Assembly (NCBI RefSeq): GCF_035222485.1
Contig: NC_085924.1
Span: forward strand, 3,348,001-3,412,000
Length of the DNA: 64,000 nucleotides
Reading direction: 5' to 3'
From: Podospora pseudoanserina
Lineage: Eukaryota > Ascomycota > Sordariomycetes > Sordariales > Podosporaceae
The notes below the pieces were generated by a model, which had not been told where the DNA came from, did no database searches, and worked only from the letters and a program-made list of their open reading frames with translations. The position numbers were made by a program, and so were the translations under genes. The first letter of the stretch is position 1; each line of letters opens with the position of its first letter. Positions 1-12,478 of the stretch are shown here, piece by piece.

Positions 1-1227
1 GAATTCTGCCTCGAAAATCACGGCTCACATAGCTACCCCAATCTGAAGCTCCGCCACCGAGTCGAGGATGAAAAATGGCCAGTCCTCATCCACCTCTCCA
101 TTCCATTGGTTACTCGTATGCGCATGACGCGTCCTGGGGTGAAAAACTTGTCGACACCACCCTGCTGCATATCTTGGCAACGCCTTGAAGAAAGCCTTGC
201 GTGCTGGAGACGGAAATTCCTGTTGCTCCCTGAACAAGTGCACAAGAATGGCTAACGCTCTTCGGAAGACAAGACATGCATGCACCTTTCGGTAATTGGA
301 AGGTCTTTGATGGTTGATGAAACAGTCCATATTAAGGCACAAAGGTTCAGCATGTATTGGCTGTCTAACAGTCTGTATGTTTGATGAGGATAACAAGCGA
401 CCAGAAGATGACATTGTCCTGTGTTCTGACAAGTGCCAATGCTGTATTGACTTCGAAACACCGCCACCGTAGTTGGGAAAACATATTACGGCTCAGCGTG
501 GCGTTCTGCACGACGCTAGAGACCCTTAAAACGAAAGGGAAATATAGTCCACGTAGTCTTTGGTGGTCACCTCATTGGTTCGCCAGCCCATACATGGGCA
601 TCTAGGACCTTGATCAAGGCTTACTGGATCCCTACTGGGTAGATTGATTAGGGACTCAAGGCTTGTTGAGCAAGAAAACAACATGCAAATGCAGCCACCC
701 CTGACCTAGGTATTGGCCTGCAGCCCACCGCTTTAGTTTTGCATGAAGACGCATGCAGAAGGGCTCATAGCCCAATGATTGCTCTCCTGGCGAGAGTCGT
801 AATACTTTCTTGCTTTTCACAAAACAATCAAGTGTTGACAACTGCTCCTTTCTTTTCAATTCTTTTTTTACCTAACCTCAGTGAGTTTGAGGTAACATCG
901 GCAGAGCCGTAATCCAGCGCGCGCATGGCTTGATTTCGGGTTTTCTCACCGTAGACTCGGGATACATATTTCTGGGATCCAATTTACCAAGTCAGATCAA
1001 TGTGATAGCTAATGGGGGTGTAGCAACAGCTTGAGACAATGCTCAGGTACTCTTTTTGCGCTAGTCATAAGAGAAAGCTAAAGTCGTATTGTGGAAGAGG
1101 AGCAAACAAAGAAAGAGAAGGGCCGTTCAAGGCGACTACGTGATACCCCTTCAGATGGCGCCTTAAGACCCGCGTTTATCCACGCTTTTCGACCCCAAAT
1201 AACCCCTATTTTCCTGTTAGCATTTCT
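1..1227. other. Left flank, no supported gene
   Basis: This stretch lies beyond the 3' end of the SNF2 gene. A 135-codon open frame on the minus strand (25-432) has no domain I recognise, no clear splice partners and no supporting context, so I do not call it a gene. I see no RNA gene or repeat here. Confidence 0.4.
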
Positions 1228-4200
1228 TCATAATATCCACCCATAGAGGCGGGTGAAGAAGGAGAGATATACCAGAAGCGAGTCGAGCTGTTCCGCTCTA
1301 ATCCCACGCCTGCGCTTTCCAAAGCCTCCACTGGCTAGTTGAAGTTTTGCCTCTTGTCTAGAGAGAACGTTGCTCTGAGAACACATACCATGTCAGTGAT
1401 CTTTCCTTCTGCGATCCATACCCCAGGAAGATGTTGGGGTGTACTTACATCTTCAATGGTGTGCTTCACGATATATCGTACTATTGCCACCTGTTCTGTT
1501 TGCCCCAGACGTAAAGCTCTGCCAGTGGCTTGGAGTTCAACGGAGGGGTTCCACTGTGGCTCCATGAGATAGATACGACTTGTGACGGCGAGATTGAGTC
1601 TGCGAGAAAGAGGTATTAGTTTTGAAGTGCTTGGGAATGTAGGACTGCTCTGCCCACCCGACTGCCCCTGTTCCCAGTGTCATCAGGAGGATGTTTGCGC
1701 CAGATAAAGATCGAAAATCTTTCAGAATGCGGATCCGCTCACCGAGCGACAGTGAGCCATGGATACAGTAGAACGGAATGCGATAGCTTGTCAGAAGCTC
1801 TGATATTAGGTTAAGAGTTTTTTTCCAAGATGAGAAAATAATGCTGGTTATTAGAGGGTCAGCACTTGGATGTTTTGTCTGCATGGGACAGCTTAGGTCA
1901 TCCGTACCTCTTCTGCGATAAGTGCATGGAGATATCCTTCAAGAGAGCCAGGAGCTTCGAGGGGTATTGAGTAGGCATTTTTGGAGTTGTATGACTAGGA
2001 TTGCCAAGAGGAAGAGAATTCTGGACTTGTCCGACAGGGTGAAGGGGACATTGGCTGCCTGCGGCGTGGTATTGCGGCATACAGGCGCGGCAGACAAGGT
2101 GCAGACAATCCGGGAGAAGTAGGCCTCCGTCGGTATCAGGCCTGTCGTTGATGGAATATACCTGCCTAAAACAAAAAGAGCAATCTGCCTCGTTGTTCTG
2201 CTGTAGGTAACTAAGCACCTCGTCCATATCCATTTGGGGCATTGGCGAGGCCGTCCCCGACTCTCGCTTGGGGATTCCGTTGTTGCAAAAAAGTCGAAGT
2301 TTGAGCAGTGATTCCAGAACTGTTGAGTTCAGCTTTCCTCGCCCATGTCCACTCACTGCCCTATCAATCTCACGTCGGCATTGTTGTTCTATATTTTTGT
2401 ACTCCTGGCGTTCTGCTGGAGTGAGCTCAACATCTCTCAGTTTCGGCTCTGGATCTGGCAACCCGAGAATATCTCTAGTTCGCCTCAGACAAATGCTTCC
2501 CAAAAGCACACGGAGATTCTTGAACCGCTCCCGTGACTTGGCTGTGGATAAGTTAGCAATATACTTTCGAAACGTTGCTGGGTTTTCGACGCTGGGCACC
2601 CTGAGAAAGGATACTAGAGCCCCGAGATCATCGACTGAGTTCTGGATAGGTGTCCCTGTTAAACACCATCGATGTTGAGCACGTAGCTCAGCTGTGGCTT
2701 GGTGTTGCTTTGTTGACGGATTTCGAATCTCATGGGCTGTGGACAACCCAGGTCAGCAAACACAAGGTCAAGCGTGGAGATGGTTGACACACCTTCATCT
2801 AGCACGATCCTAAACCAGTCAATGAAACGCAAAACAGCCTGCCCTTTACGTAGCTCAGCAGCAACAGTTGCATATGTGGTCAATACAACATCGCTTTCCA
2901 GCAGTTGTTTTCGGCTTCTGTCGTCCTGTCTTCCGTGACCGTGGTGCTTGTGCCACGTAATATAGCCGGGGTAAGTGTGTCTAGGACATGTCAGTTCCAG
3001 ACAGACATTCTTGTTGTGACAATCTCATCACTCACTTCCGAATTTCATCAATCCAACTGTCTATAAGCACTAGAAGCATGTTAGGTTCATATCGCAGGCG
3101 GGGCGCGATATTCTGTGCTTACGTGAAGACGGGCAAACGACTAGGGTTGATCTTGATGCCACCACGGCTGCAGACCTCTGTCCAGGATTTTTGCCTTGAG
3201 AAAGGAATGCGCTCGCGCGGCCCATAGATCCTGCAATCGTCGACAGGACCACTAGAGTTTTCCCAAGACCCATGTCATCTGCAATAATTCCCCCTTGTAC
3301 ATCCCTGGCCTCTTTGGACCTCCCACCCGTAATTATGTGCTGATATCTGGGACAACGTCAGTATCCCGATGCCGGTAATAGCGTAAAGGAACCGCATACA
3401 AGCACTCCTCCAAGTCCGAATCATCATCCTGACACTTCTCCCAGAGACTCATCTCGGCGGGAAGGTCTCCAGTCTCGCGTCTAAGAATAAAATCAAGAGC
3501 TTCGGCCTGGTGGCTGTATTACATGTATTAGCAATTGACTTTTCAAGCATTCAAAGGAGACAACACACTCGAGCAGGGTCGTTCTGATGATGCTTCTGTC
3601 TGCCACAGACTTAGCAAGGATGCTATGATATGACAAAGAGTTGAGAATGCTATTGATCTCCGCAGTATCGTTGGTGGGCTCGACCTCGTTTTGCATCACT
3701 CTTTTAATCGGGTCGTTTTCTGGGGAGTGCGAATTGTGAGACTGGCTGTTGTGAAGGGCGATGGGGGTCTCAGAAACCTCTTTCCCGAGAACCTCTTCTG
3801 GGTGAAGATAATGAGGATTGTAGTAAGTAAAGCCGTCAAGCCCGAACTGTGGTTGTTGCAAGAAAAGTTGCGCCTTGGACAGAACTCTACCAACATCAGC
3901 TGCATGTCGTCGGCGACCGTATATGTTGAGATCAAAGTTGACGATGGCTGACATCCTTTCTCGCTCCCAGCGACGCATCATCCTCACCCACTCCTCATGT
4001 GAGATGAAGGCCTGCAGACGTAATTCTACGTCGCGGGAAAAGGCTTGAAAGTGTTGACACACTTTCTTGTTTAGAACGGCAAACTTCAACCCCTGAAAGT
4101 CGAGCGCATAAAAGGCGCCTTGCTCAAGAATATCAAAACACTGGAATGGTGAGAAGGTGGCATCATAACGGATAGGAGGTTGTGTCCGCAGTTGAGCCTT

Positions 4201-4557
4201 CAAGTCTGGTATCTGGAAAATGTGAGCATCCTGGTTTGCACTCATACAATAGTGGCTTTATACACTTCCAAAGCAAATATCTGCTTCATCGACAGTATGC
4301 TTTGTGGTGCTGATCACGACATCAGGCTCGAGATTGAGGTGTGCAGCGGTGGTATCCCACAGTTCAGGTGACTTCCCGGCCGGCTGATAGCTCGTGTGTA
4401 GATATGCGTCGCCATAATATTGCCCGTCGAGCAAAGGATCGTACTGTGGTTCAATGTGTTGGCGTATCGCATGAGACTGATCACATTGCCAAACTGCGTC
4501 AGGCTCCGTGTCTTGATGGTCATTTGCGAACGGATACGGCCTCTTGGTAGGAAACAT
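1228..4557 (-). CDS. SNF2-family helicase with RING insert (Rad5/Rad16/HLTF-like)
   Basis: Multi-exon gene for a Swi2/Snf2 DNA-dependent ATPase, expected in the nucleus in DNA repair or chromatin remodelling. Start ATG 4557-4555 has an AAAATG context; stop TGA 1230-1228. The visible parts, in order, are: a fungal N-terminal region; the P-loop ADDMGLGKT (about 3290-3260); VVCPSS; SWIDEIRKH; DEAH; CLTGTPIQNS; a C3HC4 RING (CSFC..., CLHLVC, CPLH, about 2190-2050); SIIFSSWKKTL; LGTGAVGLNLA; and ATGRALRLGQ. The DEAH box exists only after splicing of intron 2737-2792 (phase 1). Other introns read cleanly at 1375-1448, at about 1590-1650 and as a 43-nt intron near 1870-1912. The RING inside the helicase suggests E3 ligase activity, as known for Rad5 and Rad16; that is inference. 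All helicase motifs are present. The first exon junctions near 4250 and 3490 are not resolved. Confidence 0.88.
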
Positions 4558-4859
4558 TTTGACAACAACAAAGATTGTTGGCAGGAGCGACGAGATGGTA
4601 TAACGATGTGAAGTGCTGAATCTTGGTTGGATGGTGAGTTGTGAAGTGTGGCTGGGGCAATCAGCTGAACACTGCCTCAACAGGCAGCTTGGCAGTCGCG
4701 CTTGCTGGCAAGCCGCAAGGCAACCGATATGAAGCGCGGACCACTGCAATGTTGTCTGAAAAGAAGCAAGTACCTTCGGGTAGTTTTCTTTCACTTTAAA
4801 CTCTTGCAGACAATTGCCGTCAGAATCAAGATCAAGCCACAGCACTCTCAGCAATCAGG
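4558..4859. promoter_or_regulatory. Shared divergent promoter region
   Basis: These 302 bp separate the start codon of the SNF2 helicase (minus) from that of the NACHT-zinc-finger gene (plus), so both promoters must lie here or overlap the genes. I see no diagnostic operator. The spacing makes co-regulation possible but does not prove it. Confidence 0.5.
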
Positions 4860-7800
4860 ATGGCAGCATCATTGGCTAAGGCCACGGCTGTCACGATGGC
4901 CGTGGCAGGGCTTGGAGCGAATGATGTTCATCCGGGAGCTCCGTTTGAACAGGCGCTTGAGCAGTTCAAGAAGGGGCTACGACCAAAGCATCGATCGACA
5001 TTCCAAACAACCACGCTTCCCGATCTTCTTGCAGCAATTGACAAAATTCAGAAGGAGCAGCACTCCAGTCGACGACTTCAAGCCGTTGGACGATTGAAGC
5101 CCACTCTCGAAGCGCTTAATCAATTGGGCAAGGTCGTTGAGACGTTTACGAACACATCAGAATTTGTCGCTTTTGTCTGGGTGAGATTGCATGAGATCTG
5201 CGACCGACTCAATTGGCCTGCTAATATCTCAGGTACCCAGGGACCATTGAAGTTCTTGATTCAGGTTCTAGCAATCTATCCTTGGTCTTTGTTCGTCTTG
5301 CTGACGGGGAAATAGATTGGTAGCTCCTTTGTGGAAGCATTCACTGAGCTCTTTAGTATCTATGAGAGTCTTGGAGAGGAGCTGCCGCTTGTCCAACAGT
5401 ACGAAGCCATTTTCTCGAAGGATTCAGACATGAAGAGGGTCCTGGCCTATCTCTACAAGGACGTCCTGGAGTTTCATCACCGGGCGTTGAAATACTTCCA
5501 GCAGCCGAGTATGCGTTCATTTCTTACTCCGCCCACAAAGCGTCTATCTTCTACCTGGGGTTCTATGGTTGTGCACTAACAATGCCAAACCCATTCAGTG
5601 TTGAAGCAGCTATTTCAGGCGACCTGGAAAACTTACAAGTCTCGGTTCGACGATCTGATCAACGGCATCAAGAGGCACAGGGAACTAATTGTTTATCACG
5701 CCAATTTGTTACGTATCAAGGCATCCTTAGACGACAGACGCAACATAGACCAGCAATTCAGCCAGATCGCCGGCGCTGTTAACCAGGCCAGCCTGTCTAT
5801 CAAGGCATGTTTGGATGAGCGAAAAGTCAGAGACCAACAGCTCAAGGAGATGGCTGATGCCGAGAGCAACAGAAAGCTTCGCGAGTTGCAGGGGTGGCTG
5901 AGGGCCAGCAATGTTGCCAATGATCAACAAGAGTTCTGCAAGCTTCGAGGCGAATACCCAGGTACAGGATCATGGTTACTGGATAATCCAAAGTTCAAAG
6001 AGTGGTTTGAAACACCCTGTCAGCTGATGCCTCCAGTGTTGTGGCTCAATGGTATTCCAGGTGCAGGTCAGTGTCAGAAAAGGAACCATCATTTGCCTTA
6101 CGCTGCTGACTTCTTCAAAAGGCAAGACAATTCTCGCTTCTTTAGTTATTGAAAAGGCCCAGCAGCTCAACCCCCCTCCGGCCGTCTTGTACTTCTTTTG
6201 CAAACATGGCGACAACGAACGAGACAATTTTGTCTCCATCGCGCGTAGCTTCCTCTCTCAACTTCTTCCGTATAATCGAGATATACTGCTTCCATACTAT
6301 CACGATAAATATCAGAGTAGCACGGAGGCAGTCCTGGACACCCGAAGCATCATCGAAGATTTACTCAAGGTGTCCATTCAAAATTTCCCGCATGTGTACA
6401 TCATCCTGGACGGGATTGATGAGTGCCCGAGGAAAGAACGCGACATCATCGCCTCCTGGTTTCGCGAACTTGTTGAGGACCTTCCACAGAGTAATCCCAC
6501 ACAAACTCGATGTTTGTTTGTGAGCCAAGAAGATGGGGTAGCACGAAAGGACTTTGCGGGTGTTTCTGTGATCAAAATTCGAAGCGAGGACAACCTGCGC
6601 GATATTGAACAGTACAGCGCCAAGTGGGCGATCGACATCCAGAAGAAATTTGAGCTTCCCAACACCAAGCGAGAATCGATCGCAAAGCTCATTGTTGACG
6701 CTGCCGGAGGTGAGTACAGTATTCAACGCCAAAGTCCAATCGCTAACTCACCATCTAAGGCATGTTTCTACTTGCCAAGTTAATTTCCACCAACCTTCTT
6801 CATCAACTTGATGTCGAGGAGTTGGAATATGAGCTTGAACCAGGACGATTCCCGCGCGAGATCAATGCTGCGTAAGACTCCTAACCTTCAAGTTGAAAGC
6901 GCGGGACAAGTAATTGCTGACGTCTGATTTCTGTTTACAGTTACTCTCGAATTATCGTGAGAATATTCGACCATGTGTCCGAGTCGGAACAGCACGGGAG
7001 TAGGATGCTACTGAGCTGGCTGGTTTGCGCCAAACGGTCCATGAAGTGGCATGAGATCCAGGGCGTGAAGTCCATTGACTTGGAAACAAAGTCGGTAGAT
7101 TTCCGACGCTTGCGGTTTCGCGTTGACTCAAAAGATCTTTGCGGATCGCTCGTTGAAATCCGGTCCGACGGGACGGTAGAACTTGTTCATCTGACCGCTA
7201 AACTGTAAGATCCCTATGTCCCCATTCCGTCTTACCATTCATGCTTCTAACCTTGTTCAAGCTTTCTTATCAGTGAAAAACATGTCAACCCAGCGCGAGG
7301 AGAATTGCAACTAGCTTCTCTGTGTGTCAATTATCTCAACTTTCCTATCTTCAACGATGAGCTTGAACCCAAAGAGAAGCATTGTCTCATCCTTAATGGG
7401 TCCTACGCGTTCATGGACTATGCCATTATTTACTGGGTGCGGCATCTTGAGGCTAGTTTGGCATCTCTGGAAAAAGACGGTACCGATGCGCGCGATATTT
7501 CCGAGACCCTAGAAGATTTTATTGAGCTTCACTACATCAATCCAGCCACTCACTTTCCCGTCTCACAAGGAAACGCTGCAAGACTTCGCTGCTTTGAGGA
7601 TCTGGATTGTCATGACCGACTGCAGCAGGCAGTCATATCGACACGAAAGCAGCTTACATTCTACGGTGAGATGAACAAAGCCGAGATCGCCCTCGACCTT
7701 GTGGACATGGTGGAGAGTATTCGAGCTGCACTTGAAAGGCTGCTGCTAGGGATCCAGAACGGGGATGGGGTGGCAGCCAAGCTTGAAAAGCACTATGGTT

Positions 7801-8531
7801 CTAACCTCTTCAAATGTCCCAGGCTCAGCTGCAAATTCTTCACGAACGGGTTTGCAACCGCTGAGCAACGGAACCAACACCTTGGAAAGCACCAGAGGCC
7901 TTTTCGATGTGCCATTGAGGGTTGTTTGAGTGGAACCACCGGTATGGCGTCGGAGAAAGAGCTACAAAAGCACATGAAGGAATCTCATGGCGGGTATCAG
8001 TCTCACGACGAGTTTCCAGACAACGATGAGGTATATCGGAGTCTCCAGCCACAGTTATTCATAACCAACTCCGGCAATCAGACAGGTTTAGTAGTTGAAG
8101 AGCCTACCGTGGCGGAAACGACAACACCTGAAGCACCTGAAGCCCAAGACCCAGCATCTAATAATGTCGCCTGGGAAGTGATAGGACATCAAAGGCAGCA
8201 GAGTAATAAAAGACAAAAGAGGGAGTATATATGCTGGTTTTGCAACAAAGTCTATAACCGCAAATTCAACCTCGACTCACATCTTTTAACTCATAGCGAG
8301 GACCGGCCTTGGAAGTGCGACCTCTGCACCAAAGCCTTTGCGCGGGAAAGCGACTTGAAGAGACATCGGCAAGGCCATGATGAAGGGAGCCATTTTCCGT
8401 GTCAAGGGTGTGGCAAGAAGTTTGCACGCCGGGATACATTGGCGAATCACCACAAGTCAAAGTTGGGGAAAAGGTGCTTGTCAGCCTTGAATTTGCAAAA
8501 CCATGCTGAAGAGTCAACTCCATCGGCGTAG
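4860..8531 (+). CDS. NLR-type NACHT ATPase with C-terminal C2H2 zinc fingers
   Basis: Exons 4860-5264, 5316-5508, 5599-6066, 6122-6709, 6760-6871, 6941-7204 and 7262-8531 sum to 3300 nt, giving an intact 1099-residue protein. Residues ~1-200 resemble the DUF7708-type N-terminal region of fungal STAND proteins. A helical linker (~230-330) follows, then the NACHT NTPase: P-loop GIPGAGKT (~351-358), created by splicing of intron 6067-6121, and Walker B YIILDGIDE (~447-455). In place of WD or ankyrin repeats there are two atypical CCHH-like units (~859-918), a basic NKRQKR stretch and three canonical C2H2 fingers (~998-1078). NACHT proteins oligomerise on ligand binding; the fingers suggest nucleic-acid or nuclear partners (inference). 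It is divergent from the SNF2 helicase. Confidence 0.9.
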
Positions 8532-8947
8532 AATTCCCAGCACACAAACTGTACAAAATGTACCGCGGCTACCTCAATCAGAGGCCTGGCCGCGGGATCG
8601 TATTCCTAGTTCGCCATGTCAATATTAAGCTGATCCCTTACCAAATAACATCGGCATAACCCGAATTCATGATAAGCAGAATGGGTGTGTTCAGGTATCA
8701 CTCGTAGCCCTCACAAACACCACGCACCAAAGGTCTGTTACTGCAATCCCAGCCCATCCTCTGCAACGTCCAGACGACGTTGCATCATATCACATGTTTC
8801 AAGCGCGTATCATGGAAGGAATTTTGCCTTCACCAAAAGTCCCTCGGTCAAAAAGGGGGAAGTTACGAAATGCCAAGCCGGCCACTCGACACATGCCGCT
8901 TATTAAGCCAACAGCTTGGCGAACCAATCACGCAACAAATGACGCAC
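8532..8947. other. Intergenic, no gene seen
   Basis: 3' flank of the NACHT gene and 5' flank of tRNA-Gln. Short open frames here have no coding character. Confidence 0.6.
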
Positions 8948-9018
8948 GGTTGTATAGTGTAGCGGTTATCACTCCGGATTCTGATTCCGGCAACCCCGGT
9001 TCGAGTCCGGGTACGACC
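8948..9018 (+). tRNA. tRNA-Gln (anticodon CTG)
   Basis: A 71-nt cloverleaf without intron. The acceptor GGTTGTA pairs with TACGACC (one G-T pair). The anticodon stem CCGGA/TCCGG encloses the loop TTCTGAT, giving anticodon CTG, which reads CAG. The T arm is CCCGG-TTCGAGT-CCGGG, and the D arm contains GTAGCGGTTATCAC. All stems are intact. Confidence 0.95.
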
Positions 9019-9111
9019 TCATCTTTTCGCCTATTTTTTTGGGCCCAGATCGCCGGCGATTTGACTTTTATTGATGTTGGCAACTTTGCCACAAAATATT
9101 TGAGACACCAA

Positions 9112-9245
9112 AGTAGGTTAACATACCTTAAAAGATAGTCATAGGTCTTAAAAGATAGTTTGAAAAGCTTCAAAGATAGTTAACAGACCTTAAAAGATCG
9201 TTTAAGGACCTATTAATGTACTTTTGAGGCAAAAGGTAGTTCACA
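9112..9245. repeat. Degenerate ~20-bp tandem repeat
   Basis: Five to six imperfect units built around CTTAAAAGATAG, spaced about 20-22 bp, start about 95 bp after the tRNA-Gln gene. A related but weaker stretch, with AGTTAACAGGCCTT and CTCAAAAGATGG, occurs at about 27600-27690. I cannot assign it to a named element. Confidence 0.5.
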
Positions 9246-9613
9246 GTATAGTATGGGTTAACTTACTTTTGCTGTGTGAATTACTTTGTGGGCAGGGTGG
9301 TTGGGTAATACAGTGGCTAGCATTTTCATCTTCAAGATGACTGCTATATACATGCAGCATGAAAAGTCTAATATCATCAGCATCATCAGCATGAGACAAT
9401 GTCGTGGTGCCAGTGGAATTCCGTGTTTTCCTCCCACCCCCATTTTCATCCATTTTTTAAAATAAAAAAATCTAATAATCAAAAAGAAATCGCTTCAAAC
9501 AAAAGAACGTAAACATGATTTTCGCCAGAAAACCAACAACCCTCCTAGTGGTATCATATTTTCCTCATCCCAACATCCAACTCCCCCTTTTATTCCCCAT
9601 CCCACAACCCCTT

Positions 9614-10987
9614 CTACCTGGCATGTGCATTCTGGTAAGTGATAGTAGCAGTCTTGGTCTGCACAATACCACCAGGGTTAATCGCCTTCTCGGACCCGCT
9701 CTCGCTCTTCCTGATCGGCTCCGAGGAAGCATAGTCATCGCCCGTCTCGATGGCGACAACGGTCTCGAGGGGGTACATGATGTCGTCGTCAAAGCGCTGG
9801 TACTTGTCGCGCTTTTGAGATTGGGACTGGTTGCCGCCGCCGCCGCCGCCAAAGGTGGGGGGGCCCCCGGACTTGGAGAGGCCGCTGTTGACGGGGTAGG
9901 CGGAGCGGGCGTTGGAGGAGCCGAGGAGGCGGGGGACGAAGTGGTTGAGGAAGGGCTTGATGGTGGGGAGGGTGCCGCAGATGACGGAGAGGTTGGCTTC
10001 GGCGAAACTGGGAAAGGGGGGTTAATTAGGGGAGGGGGATAGGGGGGAAGAGGGGAGGCTTACATCCAGAGGAGAACGGGGCCACCGCCCCAGGATTGGT
10101 CAATGTCTCCCATGGAGACGATCAAAGCGTGGAGACGCATGATGGAGGTGAAAGACGTGCTGGATGATGGGTTAGGATGGCTCTTTTAGCTGAAGTAAAA
10201 TGGCAAGTAAGATGGCTTACATTCCACCGACGCTAAAGGCAGCAATCAGAGCGATCTTGTGCTTAAGAGGGACATGAAGCTTGACAACGATGGGAATTGG
10301 CACCGCCAGCACCATCAGATCGGTGATGGCACCGAGGATAGCCGTGGCCTGGTACAGAGCGGGCCGGTTGATGCACTCGCCGGGGATGCTGATGTCCCAA
10401 GCTGACTGGACGGGGTTGCAAGGGAAGATGGCGGCGAACATGATGGCGAACGATGAACCGACGACGATGAACATGACGACGTAAACGGTAATCTGGTACC
10501 ACAATTGTGGCGCTAGCCTTCGATAGAGCAGCAAAAGTGCCAGCTTGGCGCCACATTGAACCGGGTTGTATAGAATCGGCAGGAGGTAGAGCGCTCTGAG
10601 GAACAGGAGGAACTTGGTAACGGGCATTTCCCACGAGTGTGTTCCCATGATTCCTCTCATAAAGTCCCCTTGATGGCTTGTGTTAGTGTGTGTGGAGATG
10701 AGTTTCTGGGTGTTGGGCAACATACGAACGATCATGGACTGCAGCGCGATGGAGCATCCCCAGGCAATGATCAGAGAGGCATCTTCGATCTGAAACCTCC
10801 TTCTGATGAATGCCTTAGTGTAGAGATGCTGCATCATGAACAGCAGAGCCAAGAAGTTACCAACTCCAAAGAGCCAGTAGGCCTCTGTCACGCTGTTGCG
10901 CGCTGGGTTCTCAAAGTCCACCACATAACCCTCCGGTGGGGGCATGATCACCGGCACGCCATTGACAGTCGGGAGTTGCATAGCCAT
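9614..10987 (-). CDS. Pth11-like integral membrane protein (fungal rhodopsin-type domain)
   Basis: Start ATG 10987-10985, stop TAG 9616-9614, about 398 residues. Intron 10669-10735 is phase 1; two further introns lie near 10162-10218 and 10010-10066. The N-terminus is extracellular-like, followed by about seven hydrophobic segments (for example FGVGNFLALLFMM, YVVMFIVVGSSFAIMF and AILGAITDLMVLAVPIPIVV). The late motif FAEANLSVICGTLP is typical of the fungal rhodopsin-like / Pth11-related family of GPCR-like proteins. The C-terminal tail is cytoplasmic, Gly-rich, then charged. The ligand is unknown. It is divergent from the FAD-linked oxidase across about 1.5 kb. Confidence 0.85.
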
Positions 10988-12478
10988 CTTGTCGTATTCG
11001 GCGCCGTCGACTGTCGAGAATCCGTAAGTGTGCCGTCGAGGCTGAAGAAGGGGACAGGTTGAGTTCGATGTTTTGTCTGTTGTTCACGCCCGCGCGCTTA
11101 TCTATCCGATTGAACTGTCGAGCAACAGGAAGTGTCGAGAACAAAAGAAACAAAAAGGAGTGAAGCGAAGGAGACTCTGTGAAGGAACATTGGCATGTCA
11201 CTCATGTCAATCCTACCGTGTCTATCTATGCATGACTGTGTCTGCTACCCTTTTCTTCTTCTGCGTGGCCGTTTGGGTGTCAGTTTGCGTGGGAACCGGG
11301 CATTGCCGATCAGCTTCATCACATAAACAGCCAATTTTGCCCGTCTTCCTTTCTCCCTCACCGACCTTGATGGCCAGAAAAACGGCAAAAATTTGTGCCG
11401 GCAGTCATCTGCGCAGCATTTTGGAAAGCATTCGGTCTGGGGCGGGAGAGTGGGAAGCAGTCAGTACAACGTCGCCAGGGTGGTCGTTGAGACTAAGAGG
11501 AGTCGAAACAAAAGCCAAGGGGAGGAGCATGGGATGTGTCAGGGAAGTTGATAGGTGCTGAATCTATAGATGAGGCTAGTCAGGCCAAGTCAAGTTAAGC
11601 GTGGCAGAAATATCCACAATAACGGCTGCCAGAATCCACTCTGCTCCCCCCACCCTGCAACCTCTTGCAGCATTTCCTCAGGAAATCACCAACAAGTTCT
11701 TCATGCTTTGCTTCTTTGCTTCTTCATTGCCCCCCCGTGTCCCCTCCGTGCTCCCCCACACGGTCCAGCCACTGCCTTCGTCTCGCGCCGCCCCGTGTCT
11801 GTGTGTCTGTCCGTTTCCCTTTCGTTGTATCAACGGCCACCCGTACCCCCACATGCTGTCACCTCCTTTCTACGCGATGTCTCCCGTCTCTCTTGACATC
11901 CGCCCAAAAGGACGTTGCCGACCAAACTTTTTCCGCTTACCGCCACTTGACGCAATGGAACGGAGGCGTGTCATTGCAGGAAGCTGTCACCTTCTGCCAC
12001 GACGTCCAAGACCGAGGTCGGTAGAAAGCTGCCGACACGAAACCACAGACGGCGATCATTAACCTGCTCGCCTTCAATTACCGGTGGAGGGTTGCATATT
12101 CTCCGTTTCCCCCGCAAATAATGCCCTCTTTCTCCAATCACCACGTCGTGTTCTTGCAGGCACCGGACGATGTCGACACTTTCAACTCTTCCTGCAGCTC
12201 TCGCTTGGCCACCCGCAAGAATGGGACGACATGTTTGGGATGGCCCAGCACGCCCAGGTCTTGGGAGATATGCTTTCTGTTGCTGTCCCCAGTCTCCGGG
12301 GAGCTTTGCCGTCGACGTACCTTGCATCAATAGCCAAACCTCGGGCTTGAACCGAAACCCGGTAGCGAAACAAACCCCCTACATAAATGACTTGGCCCAC
12401 TGTTGAGGAAGGGATGAGCATCCTGCACTACCAACACACTCGTTTTTATTGTCCCGTGGGCCATTACACTCCTTCAAG
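10988..12478. other. Long divergent intergenic region
   Basis: About 1.5 kb between the receptor gene (minus) and the oxidase gene (plus), with pyrimidine-rich tracts at about 11690-11800. Open frames in several phases overlap each other and look non-coding. I see no RNA gene. It presumably holds both promoters and long leaders. Confidence 0.5.

Noticed and set aside
9515-10042. 175-codon plus-strand frame, Gly/Val-rich
   Set aside because: Antisense to the last exon of the Pth11-like gene, whose minus-strand frame carries the recognisable motif and ends in a sensible tail.
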